Assembly: GCF_008806755.1 (NCBI RefSeq)
Contig: NZ_WAAU01000008.1
Span: forward strand, 124,530 to 188,529
DNA from: Tenacibaculum aiptasiae
Lineage (GTDB): Bacteria; Bacteroidota; Bacteroidia; Flavobacteriales; Flavobacteriaceae
Direction of reading: 5' to 3'
Length of the DNA: 64,000 bases
Shown: positions 28,828-36,165 of the stretch, in pieces
How the letters are laid out: the number at the start of each line of letters is the position of its first letter
Position numbering within the stretch: position 1 is the stretch's first letter
Position numbers and translations under genes: made by a program
The notes under the pieces: generated by a model
What the model was told of the DNA's origin: nothing
Databases searched by the model: none
Seen by the model: the letters and a program-made list of their open reading frames with translations, nothing else

Positions 28828-29610
28828 AAAATAAAATATTTCATCTTTTTCATCTCTTTTAGCAGTGAAATAACCTGTTCTATCTGTAATTAATATATAA
28901 TTTATTTTTTCTTTAGAATGAATCAAGTTTTTTATTTTTTTTGGTGAAGACCAATAATTATCTTCTTTAAGTTTTGAAGAAAATAAGTCTCCTCTCTTTT
29001 TATCTCTTTGAGAATAAACAATAGTATTATCATTTATTAAAACTGGATGATAATTTTTCTGTTTTATATTTAATTCATCTAAATTTCTTTTAAAATACCA
29101 ATCTGAATTTAAATTTTGTCTCGCATACAACTTTAGCTTTATTTGATTAGCTTCGTTTGATGAAATTATCATTGATAACCCATTTTTTAAAAAGGCACAA
29201 TGACCATATGATAACTTTTCAGAATCTAAATTTATTAATTTAGGGTTAAATAAATTGAAGTTATTAATATCACATTTATATAATTGTAAATTACCTGTTA
29301 TTTTGTTATTTGAGGTGAAATAAAACTCATTAGAAATAGGTAAATATATACCATTAGACATATGATAAAAATCTTTTCTATTTTTGATTTGAAACTTAAT
29401 TAAGTTGCCTAGTTTAGATTTATTTTTAATTTCTGTATAGTATAAAGAATAAAAATTAGTTTCTTCGTCAAGAGCAGAAATAATTAACCCTTTTTTATAT
29501 TTAGAATTAGTATAAGCATCTAAATTGATATTTGTTTTTTCTACTATATATGGACTTTTACATGAAGGAAAGGCAAAAAGAAATAATAGTATATAATGTA
29601 ACTTTTTCAT
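28774..29610 (-). CDS. PD40/TolB-propeller-like lipoprotein with a borrowed C-terminus
   Basis: 278 residues. The signal (ILLFLFAFPSC) ends in a lipobox. Repeats of the PD40 kind (NKITGNLQLYKCDI, GHCAFLKNGLSMIISSN, NTIVYSQRDKKRGDLFSS) suggest a small beta-propeller. The last 17 residues are nearly identical to the DUF2200 protein encoded 1 kb upstream (29814-30179), which is not natural for this family and shows a recombined 3' end. A -7 element at 29682-29689 drives it. Confidence 0.65.
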   Translation of the reverse strand: MKKLHYILLFLFAFPSCKSPYIVEKTNINLDAYTNSKYKKGLIISALDEETNFYSLYYTEIKNKSKLGNLIKFQIKNRKDFYHMSNGIYLPISNEFYFTSNNKITGNLQLYKCDINNFNLFNPKLINLDSEKLSYGHCAFLKNGLSMIISSNEANQIKLKLYARQNLNSDWYFKRNLDELNIKQKNYHPVLINDNTIVYSQRDKKRGDLFSSKLKEDNYWSSPKKIKNLIHSKEKINYILITDRTGYFTAKRDEKDEIFYFELAKGRKNEKILRQEKK

Positions 29611-29681
29611 ACTTTAATTAGTAAAGTTTAATTGAATATTCCATGAAAATTTGAACATGGTAAGATCTTAGCTTTTTTTGA

Positions 29682-29689
29682 CAAATATA
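29682..29689 (-). promoter_or_regulatory. -7 promoter element for the PD40 lipoprotein gene
   Basis: Minus strand TATATTTG fits the Bacteroidetes TAnnTTTG box. It lies about 72 bases upstream of the ATG at 29610. Confidence 0.6.
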
Positions 29690-29712
29690 ATTAAACCTTG
29701 ATATCTATTCAT

Positions 29713-29736
29713 AAAAAAAGCAAACCGAAGTCTGCT
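29713..29736 (-). terminator. Terminator after the DUF2200 gene
   Basis: Minus strand AGCAGAC-TTCG-GTTTGCT then a T run. The stem has one mismatch or wobble and a stable TTCG tetraloop. It ends the transcript from 29814-30179. Confidence 0.8.
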
Positions 29737-29797
29737 AGTATCAAAAGCTTTTAATTCTATCGCTTTTATGTTTCTTTCAATATGATATATCTTAATG

Positions 29798-29855
29798 GGT
29801 ATTACTTCTTTTCTTATCGCAGAATTTTCTCCATTTTACGACCTTTAGCTAATTC
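29798..29855. repeat. Copy 2 of the 58-base repeat (3' end of DUF2200 gene)
   Basis: Presumed source copy, because the encoded DELAKGRKMEKILR ending is the normal end of DUF2200 proteins. See 28770-28827. Confidence 0.85.
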
Positions 29856-30179
29856 ATCAATCAACTTTTCCATACGCCTACATTGTTTATATAATAAAAA
29901 TTCATCTTCTATTTCTTCAATTCTATAACCACAAACAACTCCTTTTATTAGGTGCGCATTAGGATGTATCGTTGCTTTTTCAAAAAAAGTTTTAAAAGTT
30001 ACTTTTTCTTCGATGAATGCATCCAATTGCTTTTTATCAAACCCTGTTAACCATTCTATAATTTGATTAAGTTCTTCAATAGTTCTACCATTTTTCTCTA
30101 TTCTATTCACATAATGTGGATAAATAGAAGCAAATATCATATTGGCAACTTGTTCATTTTTTTTTGCTGTAACTTTCAT
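29814..30179 (-). CDS. DUF2200 family protein
   Basis: 121 residues, full family length. Conserved stretches are IFASIYPHYVNRIEKNGRT, IEWLTGFDKKQL, IKGVVCGYRIEEIEDEF and the final KLIDELAKGRKMEKILR. Small, soluble and helical; biochemical role unknown. Followed by a strong terminator, and its 3' end is the likely donor of the 58-base duplication. Confidence 0.88.
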   Translation of the reverse strand: MKVTAKKNEQVANMIFASIYPHYVNRIEKNGRTIEELNQIIEWLTGFDKKQLDAFIEEKVTFKTFFEKATIHPNAHLIKGVVCGYRIEEIEDEFLLYKQCRRMEKLIDELAKGRKMEKILR

Positions 30180-30203
30180 ATTTGTTATTCGATTAATGGT
30201 TAA

Positions 30204-30854
30204 TTATATAATTAAAAGACATCTTTCTCCCATATCATGTTCTCCAATTAAAATCATTGCTTGGTGTCTAAAATTGAATTGATCAAAAAGACCTTTTTTC
30301 TGTAATTCAATAAGAACATCATGTATTGCAATACACCCTTTAAAATATAAAAAATCATGCAATTCATCAAAACCTTTTAAATCCCAATATTCATTATCTT
30401 CTAAAACATATTTTTTCTCAATCTCATCATCGTCATCTAAAAATGAAAAGCTATCGTAAAACTCCAATAAAAAACTAGGATGATGCTCCAGTTCTTCAAG
30501 TATTTCATATTGCAAATCTAAGTCTACTTCTTCTTCACTTAATTTATAACTTTTCCAATCATAAATTCCATAAGTATGAGCCTGTCTTGATTTCCACCAA
30601 GTTGTATCGTATTCAAATAATAAAGCATCAAGTTTTGGAACTGCTTCTATTTTAGCTAGAATATTTCCCCATTGTTCTATGTTTGAAATTAATGTTTTTT
30701 CAATTTTATATTTATAAATATTAAAGTCAAACGTTGAAATTCTTTTTTCTAAGTCTAATAATAATTGATGTTTGTTTTGAATAGACTTGTACTGATTTAA
30801 ATTCAAGTTCATTTCAAACTCTAAATGTTCTCTGATTCTTTTATTATTTAACAT
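30204..30854 (-). CDS. Acidic cytoplasmic protein of unknown function
   Basis: 216 residues, no signal peptide, rich in Glu/Asp and aromatic residues (FDFNIYKYKIEKT, LEELEHHPSFLLEFYDSF, FLDDDDEIEKKYVLEDNEYW). It resembles the acidic single-domain proteins often seen as immunity proteins, but no toxin gene is adjacent and I do not assign that role. It lies 24 bases upstream of DUF2200 on the same strand. Confidence 0.6.
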   Translation of the reverse strand: MLNNKRIREHLEFEMNLNLNQYKSIQNKHQLLLDLEKRISTFDFNIYKYKIEKTLISNIEQWGNILAKIEAVPKLDALLFEYDTTWWKSRQAHTYGIYDWKSYKLSEEEVDLDLQYEILEELEHHPSFLLEFYDSFSFLDDDDEIEKKYVLEDNEYWDLKGFDELHDFLYFKGCIAIHDVLIELQKKGLFDQFNFRHQAMILIGEHDMGERCLLII

Positions 30855-30878
30855 TAGTTGGCTTTTAATGAATCTTAT

Positions 30879-32048
30879 TTATAGATTTTCTTCAATAATT
30901 TTTACAATATCATTTATATTTTTTTCAGAAAAACTATTTTTAATAGCTATAATTTTACCATCTTTATCTAAAACCATAAAGGTAGGAGCTCTTTGAATTC
31001 CATAAGTTAATGCCATCTTTTTTCCTTTATATAAACTTGGGAATTCAATTTTATAATCGGTAAGGTAGTTTTCTAGTTCTTTTTTAGAATAGTCTTCAAC
31101 ATATTCAACTCCATAAATTTTAAAATCGTTTTTTTTAAACTTTCTTTTAATTTTATTTAGACTTGGAATTGCTTTTAGACACGCTACACAGCCTTTAAAC
31201 CAAAATTCTAATAAGACCACATTTCCTTTTAATTTAGATAGATTTACTGTACTATTATTATTTAACTCAGGTAACACCCAATTAGTAATTTGTTTTCCAA
31301 CATTGTTAAGCATGCTATTTTTACGTAGAGTAAGATATTCTTCTATTGTAAAAACAGGATAATCATTAGGTAAATATTCTCCAGTCCAAAGTTTATTATC
31401 AAATTTGTAATCTAAGGCTATGTTTTCAATAGTTCTACTTATAAAACCAGTTTTTCCACTTTGACTAATTATTTTATAAGGAAAATAATTGCTTTTATTT
31501 AGAATTAAATAATACTCAGAATCATTATTATCGTTCTCTTTAAAGTTATAATTAATCCAGTCTATGTATTTATTTTTAAGCAAAAAATTAAAGACTAAGT
31601 ATTTATTGTTATTAATAATAGTATCATTTTTTCTTATAATAGAGATACTATCGTTTTGAATAATTTTTGGCAAGAGTTGTTTTAAAGCACTTATGGTAAG
31701 TAGTGTAGGATTGTTAACAGATTCATTACTAGTATCGTTATTTATAATAGTAATTTTCTCTTTATGATCTGACTGCATTGTTTTACTACCATTGTAAATA
31801 AGTTCACCTTTTAATGAATTAAAATGATATTTTAAATTATTTGATTTATCAATTCTAAAATCAAAAGATATAGTATCTAAATCTTTAAAAATCAATTTTC
31901 CTTTGTCCTTAAACTCAAAAGAGGAGGTATATTTTATTGTTTTTATATTGGATAGATTAATAGAAACCTCCTTTAATATTTTTTTGTTTGATTTAGAACA
32001 AGAAGCTAATGTAATTATAGAGAATATGATTAATAATGTCTTTTTCAT
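30879..32048 (-). CDS. Thioredoxin-like lipoprotein (TlpA/ResA type)
   Basis: 389 residues. The lipobox is in IFSIITLASC. About 240 residues of beta-rich N-terminal domain (LolA-like in shape) precede a C-terminal AhpC/TSA-TlpA domain with the redox motif CVAC in LLEFWFKGCVACLKAIPSL and the cis-Pro loop RAPTFMVLDKDGKII. Likely a periplasmic thiol-disulfide reductase; similar Bacteroidetes proteins combine a DUF domain with TlpA. The substrate is unknown. Confidence 0.83.
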   Translation of the reverse strand: MKKTLLIIFSIITLASCSKSNKKILKEVSINLSNIKTIKYTSSFEFKDKGKLIFKDLDTISFDFRIDKSNNLKYHFNSLKGELIYNGSKTMQSDHKEKITIINNDTSNESVNNPTLLTISALKQLLPKIIQNDSISIIRKNDTIINNNKYLVFNFLLKNKYIDWINYNFKENDNNDSEYYLILNKSNYFPYKIISQSGKTGFISRTIENIALDYKFDNKLWTGEYLPNDYPVFTIEEYLTLRKNSMLNNVGKQITNWVLPELNNNSTVNLSKLKGNVVLLEFWFKGCVACLKAIPSLNKIKRKFKKNDFKIYGVEYVEDYSKKELENYLTDYKIEFPSLYKGKKMALTYGIQRAPTFMVLDKDGKIIAIKNSFSEKNINDIVKIIEENL

Positions 32049-32081
32049 AAGGAAAAATTATTGTTTTAGGAGAGTTTCATT

Positions 32082-32600
32082 TTATTGAGGTATTCCAATT
32101 TGAGCTCTTGTTTTTCCTGTTTTCTTTTCTAAGGTAGAAACTAGTTCATCAAAACCAACTAAATGCATGTGTGCTTTAATGTTTTTATCAGCACTAATAA
32201 TCTTCATTTCTAAACTTTGTTTTCCAAAAGATAAATCTTGAATTTCTGTCCATCTGATTTCTTTTTGTTTCCCAAAGAGTGTTTTTTCAATAATTGCTAA
32301 ATCAGTTATTTTTATATAAGATATATACCCTTTAGCAAATAGTAATAAGCCCACAATAAAAGATACGATACTTGAAATAATGGCTAAAATTTGATCATTT
32401 TCCTTTGCAAAAAAGAAGGCAAATATTAACAGAGCAACGCCTCCAGTGATTACAAAAACTCCAATTATAGGGTATAGTTTAGGGAGTTGTAAAATTAAAT
32501 TTCCACTCTCATCTTTTCGAGGTTTCTTTTTAGAAATAGCTAAGAGTAAAGACATAACAATTGAAACAATAATAACGGGTAGAATACTTTTTGATATCAT
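32082..32600 (-). CDS. Membrane protein with PH-like C-terminal domain
   Basis: About 172 residues from the ATG at 32600 (MISKSILPVIIVSI). A longer frame to 32729 would run through a promoter and terminator and is rejected. Three transmembrane segments (about 1-22, 43-65, 72-92) precede a small domain (YISYIKITDLAIIEKTLFGK, IRWTEIQDLSFGKQSLEMKI) that resembles bacterial PH-like modules. Its TATATTTG promoter is at 32650-32657. Function unknown. Confidence 0.65.
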   Translation of the reverse strand: MISKSILPVIIVSIVMSLLLAISKKKPRKDESGNLILQLPKLYPIIGVFVITGGVALLIFAFFFAKENDQILAIISSIVSFIVGLLLFAKGYISYIKITDLAIIEKTLFGKQKEIRWTEIQDLSFGKQSLEMKIISADKNIKAHMHLVGFDELVSTLEKKTGKTRAQIGIPQ

Positions 32601-32649
32601 AGTAGTTTTTTTTAAGTAATGTGAAGTAAAACTTCTTGCAATTTTTTCA

Positions 32650-32657
32650 CAAATATA
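32650..32657 (-). promoter_or_regulatory. -7 promoter element for the PH-like membrane gene
   Basis: Minus strand TATATTTG, 50 bases upstream of the ATG at 32600. It decides that start against the longer frame. Confidence 0.6.
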
Positions 32658-32679
32658 GTTAAACCTTGATATGTATTTA

Positions 32680-32704
32680 TAAAAAAAGCAAACCGAAGTT
32701 TGCT
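32680..32704 (-). terminator. Terminator of the 73-residue gene
   Basis: Minus strand AGCAAAC-TTCG-GTTTGCT followed by seven T, a perfect stem with a TTCG tetraloop. Confidence 0.9.
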
Positions 32705-32719
32705 TGATGTTAAAAGTCT

Positions 32720-32941
32720 TTATTTCCATTGCTTTTTACGATTCTTTTTCCAAGATCTCGTATTTTTAGAAATAGTAGAATTAATAGTTTCAAATCCATG
32801 AGGAAAGCAAAAAGAACAGCCTCCCATTTTTATGTAATTAATCTCCCTTGAAACCTTTACATTTGAAATTTTCTTTGGAAAATCGATGAAACCGTATTCA
32901 TTTAATCCAAAAACTTTTTTTAATCTCTTAAGATTTTTCAA
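32720..32941 (-). CDS. Small conserved flavobacterial protein
   Basis: 73 residues: KNLKRLKKVFGLNEYGFIDF, then GGCSFCFPHGFETINST and a basic end SWKKNRKKQWK. The CxxC pair (CSFC) and strongly basic tail could bind metal or nucleic acid. I believe close relatives are widespread in Flavobacteria as hypothetical proteins, but no function is known to me. A TATATTTG promoter at 33024-33031 and a strong terminator flank it. Confidence 0.7.
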   Translation of the reverse strand: MKNLKRLKKVFGLNEYGFIDFPKKISNVKVSREINYIKMGGCSFCFPHGFETINSTISKNTRSWKKNRKKQWK

Positions 32942-33268
32942 TTTTTTATTGTTTTAAGTTAAGTACTTAAAACAAGGTTCCTTTTAATATTAGAATTAAG
33001 TATTTCATTTTATAGCGTTTTCACAAATATAATAAAGTGTATAATACTTTTAAGATAAGTTTTCTTTTATACCTAATAATCTTGCTCTTATTCAAAAATA
33101 ATCAAGTTCTATGGTTTTTTTTATCATTTAAACCTTATGAATACTCAAATTTGAGTTGTTAATAATAGTTATCTAATTGATTTTTAATAAGATTAATAAT
33201 CGTTTTTAACAAAGGTGAAATCTGAAAAACCTTATAAAAAGAGTAGGAACCAACTAAATCAACTAAAC
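32942..33268. other. Intergenic region, divergent promoters
   Basis: Gene-free. It holds the minus-strand TATATTTG box (33024-33031) for the 73-residue gene. Towards the PSD-like gene the sequence is very AT rich (33160-33215) and I can name no plus-strand promoter with confidence. Confidence 0.5.
33024..33031 (-). promoter_or_regulatory. -7 promoter element for the 73-residue gene
   Basis: Minus strand TATATTTG, 83 bases upstream of the ATG at 32941, in the same TATATTTGTG context as the box at 32650-32657. Confidence 0.55.
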
Positions 33269-34552
33269 ATGGAAAACACAATTAATGTAGCTGATTCTAC
33301 TACTAAAACACATCAGCCAATTGTTGAACAATTAAAAGTTCTTTTGAATAATAATTTAGAATTAAAAGGAGCATTAATATCTTCTTTAATGATAGCTTCT
33401 GGTATGGCTAAAGAAAAACTAAATGATCAATTGTATAATGGTTTGAATGAAGTTTTTAATAATAATGCATGGCCAACAACCATAGAAGATTATTATGATT
33501 ATTTAGATATCTATGTAAAATTAGTACCTAATGAAGAAATATCAGAGAACTATCCAGATGCATGGAGGAGTGGTCCAAATCAAAATGGATACAATCAAAA
33601 AGTTTATGATTTATTATGCCAATTTTATTGGTTAGTAGATCAAAATGAGCCAGGTTCTGATGTAACTATCCAAAGTTTTCCAGAATTTGCAGAATGGCTT
33701 GTAGCCTTTGCAAATAGTTGGGGAGAGTTTTGTAGTACTACCAATTCTTTTACAGAAAAATCGAAAGCTTCTTTTAAAGCCAATCCAATGTACAACTGGG
33801 ATTTATACTCAGACAATGAAGAGAGCTGGGATACCTTTAATAAATTCTTTTATCGTGAGTTTAATAATGCTGCAGAAGGAACAGGAATAAGTCCTTTAAG
33901 ACCTATTACTGATCCTACTAATAACAAAACTATAGTTGCACCAGCAGATTGTACATATAAAAAGGATTATGCTATTGATGCTAATGGGAATGTATTAGAA
34001 GATGGTAAACAAGCCTCTGTAAATTTAAAACATACACATTCTATAGGTTCAGTTACTGAACTTTTAGACGGAAGTCAATATGCAGAAGCTTTTAATGGAG
34101 GAACTTTTGTACACTATTTTCTAGGACCATTTGATTATCATCGTTTTCATACACCAGTTTCTGGATATGTCTTAGAGAGTAGAAAAATATCAGGCAAAGT
34201 ATATTTAAACGTTCAAATAAAACAAGATGGACAATGGGATGCACCAGATGGAGCAGATAATGGGTATGAGTTTAATCAATCTAGAGGATTGATAATTTTA
34301 GACACGCTAGAATTAGGTAAAGTAGCTGTGCTTCCTATAGGAATGTGTCAAGTATCCGGTGTTTTAATGAATTCAGGTTTAGAAGGAAAAGAAGTGATAA
34401 AAGGGCAGGAGTTTGGTAAGTTCCAATTTGGAGGTTCTGATATTATCATGCTATTTGAAAAGAGTCCTGAAGAGCTATATATGTACAAAAGAGATCCAGG
34501 TCATAACCGTATTCATTTTCAATATGGTCAAGCAGCAATATTGGCTAAATAG
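33269..34552 (+). CDS. Phosphatidylserine-decarboxylase-like pyruvoyl enzyme (PsiD-like)
   Basis: About 427 residues from ATG 33269; a GTG at 33215 is possible but less likely. The N-terminal third is a helical PsiD-type extension (EFAEWLVAFANSWGEFCSTT, SFKANPMYNWDLYSDN). The C-terminal part is the PSD fold: GTFVHYFLGPFDYHRFHTPVSG carries the catalytic histidines, and FGGSDIIMLFE near the end is the self-cleavage site, with GGS replacing the usual LGST and Ser about 390 becoming the pyruvoyl group. PsiD-like enzymes decarboxylate tryptophan or related aromatic amino acids, so the product may be an aromatic amine rather than phosphatidylethanolamine. Confidence 0.85.
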   Translation: MENTINVADSTTKTHQPIVEQLKVLLNNNLELKGALISSLMIASGMAKEKLNDQLYNGLNEVFNNNAWPTTIEDYYDYLDIYVKLVPNEEISENYPDAWRSGPNQNGYNQKVYDLLCQFYWLVDQNEPGSDVTIQSFPEFAEWLVAFANSWGEFCSTTNSFTEKSKASFKANPMYNWDLYSDNEESWDTFNKFFYREFNNAAEGTGISPLRPITDPTNNKTIVAPADCTYKKDYAIDANGNVLEDGKQASVNLKHTHSIGSVTELLDGSQYAEAFNGGTFVHYFLGPFDYHRFHTPVSGYVLESRKISGKVYLNVQIKQDGQWDAPDGADNGYEFNQSRGLIILDTLELGKVAVLPIGMCQVSGVLMNSGLEGKEVIKGQEFGKFQFGGSDIIMLFEKSPEELYMYKRDPGHNRIHFQYGQAAILAK

Positions 34553-34580
34553 ACAACATATTTTTGCACATAATAAAGAA

Positions 34581-34611
34581 ACGGAGAATATTAAATATGT
34601 TCTCCGTTTTA
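34581..34611 (+). terminator. Terminator of the PSD-like gene
   Basis: ACGGAGA / TCTCCGT stem with a 13-base loop followed by TTTT, 28 bases after the stop. Confidence 0.8.
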
Positions 34612-34682
34612 TATAAAAGCATATTATATCTTTTTGTTTACTTTGGGGTATCATTAAATTATAATTAAACTCAACTCAGAAC

Positions 34683-35135
34683 ATGCAAAACAAACATCTT
34701 TTTACAATCATTCTTATATTTCAATTTCTTGTAGGGTTTGCTCAGTCTAAAGAATATCAAGCTAAAAAAGAAAGAAAAATAAAGCAAGGATCAGTATTTA
34801 CTAAAATTATAAAAAAAGAACTACCAGCTACTATTTTATATGAAGATAAAGATGTTATTGCTTTTCTACCAATAAGATTACAATCCAAAGTACATGTATT
34901 AATAGTACCTAAAAAAGAGATCCCTACCATTAACGACATTAATGAGAAAGATGCTATGTTACTTGGTAAATTGTTTTTAGTGGCTAAAAAAATAGCTAAA
35001 GAAAAAGGTGTTGCAGAAACAGGATATCGTTTATCAATGAATATTAATGAAGATGCAGGGCAATCTGTTTTTCATTTACATATGCATTTGCTAGGAGGAG
35101 AAAAATTAGGTCCAATGGTTCAAATAAATAAATAA
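34683..35135 (+). CDS. Secreted HIT-family protein
   Basis: 150 residues. A signal peptide (HLFTIILIFQFLVGFAQS) precedes a complete HIT domain: SVFTKIIKKELPATILYEDKDVIAF near the start and the triad VFHLHMHLLGG at the end. HIT proteins hydrolyse nucleotide phosphoramidates or dinucleotides (HinT/PKCI branch). Export is unusual because nearly all HIT proteins are cytoplasmic. Single gene. Confidence 0.85.
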   Translation: MQNKHLFTIILIFQFLVGFAQSKEYQAKKERKIKQGSVFTKIIKKELPATILYEDKDVIAFLPIRLQSKVHVLIVPKKEIPTINDINEKDAMLLGKLFLVAKKIAKEKGVAETGYRLSMNINEDAGQSVFHLHMHLLGGEKLGPMVQINK

Positions 35136-35293
35136 CAACAGTATTTCTTTTCGCTTTACTTAAAAAGGAAAGCAATTCGTCTAAAGATTAATCCATCTCG
35201 TCTAATTTTAAAATTTTAATCCTAATTCAAAACTATCTTTACAGTGTAATTAAAAGTTTGATATACATTTTTAACAATTTTAATTAAAAGTTT

Positions 35294-35336
35294 AGAAAAG
35301 AAGCATTCCGGGGGGACAGGCTTCTTTTCTTTTTTA
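35294..35336 (+). terminator. Strong terminator
   Basis: AGAAAAGAAGC / GCTTCTTTTCT, an 11-base perfect stem with a G-rich loop followed by TTTTTT. It lies 159 bases after the HIT stop, so it may close a longer transcript or a small RNA beginning near 35230. Confidence 0.85.
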
Positions 35337-35426
35337 TTTCACTTTATAAGCAATGAAAAAGAATAAGTGAACATGAATTATTATATATTGCGTATTAAAT
35401 TTCAATGAATTTATTTACATGTGATT

Positions 35427-36017
35427 ATGCAGAATGAAAATTCAAGTTTAGCAACTAATTTAAGCGCTTATCGTAAAAATTTAGGACTTTCTCAAGAGGC
35501 CTTAGCAGAGAAAGCGAATGTGTCTTTAAGTACTATTCAACGTATAGAAAAAGGGACAGTAACTCCTCGTGCTTTTACGATTAAAATTTTGGCAGAAACA
35601 TTAAATGTAGATATTACAAGTTTAATGAGCTCTACTACTCAAAGTGAAACTTCAAATTCAAATATTTCTCCTTTAAAAAAGTTAAACTTAGTAACACTTT
35701 TTTTTGTTTTTCTACCTTTTATAAACCTTATCGTTCCAACTATATTCTGGAGAATGAATGAAGAGTTAGAAAATAAAAACTCTACAGCAGGGAAAATTTT
35801 AAGTTTTCAGTTATTATGGAGTTTTATTGTAGTGATAGGAATGGGAATTACACTTTTTTTAGGAAACCTGATTATTGGAGCGGGTGATAGTCTTTTCTTT
35901 ATTATGATTTATTATTTACTAGCTGTGCTGTTTAATATTTTTACAATTGCTAAAACAGCTTTTAAGTTGAATAATAAGGATGAAAATATACTTTCCTTTA
36001 TTCCAAACTTATTCTAA
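35427..36017 (+). CDS. XRE-family regulator with membrane tail
   Basis: About 196 residues. The HTH_3 domain is at about 5-65 (LSAYRKNLGLSQEALAEKAN, STIQRIEKGTVTPR). Three transmembrane segments follow (about 90-110, 122-148, 155-180), similar to DUF4870. A GTG two codons upstream is possible. HTH-plus-membrane proteins of this kind may couple an envelope signal to transcription. Target unknown. Confidence 0.82.
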   Translation: MQNENSSLATNLSAYRKNLGLSQEALAEKANVSLSTIQRIEKGTVTPRAFTIKILAETLNVDITSLMSSTTQSETSNSNISPLKKLNLVTLFFVFLPFINLIVPTIFWRMNEELENKNSTAGKILSFQLLWSFIVVIGMGITLFLGNLIIGAGDSLFFIMIYYLLAVLFNIFTIAKTAFKLNNKDENILSFIPNLF

Positions 36018-36165
36018 ACTCAAATTTATTTAACTTATTAATAGTCAGTATATTGTTTTCAAATGACATATAAATGCGGTAAAAAAGCTATAGGTTTGAC
36101 ATAAGATAATATCCGACATCATTCTAGTTTTACTATTCAATTTTAAAAGAATAGAAATAAACAGA

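Larger units (their letters stand above)
29681..29770. repeat. Intergenic repeat copy 1 (promoter, terminator, gene-end remnant)
   Basis: Aligns by eye over about 85-90 bases with 32649-32738, roughly four of five bases the same. Both contain, on the minus strand, the end of a gene, a TTCG-loop terminator and a TATATTTG promoter for the next gene. Here the gene-end portion (29740-29790) is a decayed relative of the tail of the 73-residue gene at 32720. Confidence 0.7.
32649..32738. repeat. Intergenic repeat copy 2
   Basis: Counterpart of 29681-29770. It contains the promoter of 32082-32600, the terminator of 32720-32941 and the last codons of the latter gene (RKKQWK), which is probably the original arrangement. 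Confidence 0.7.
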
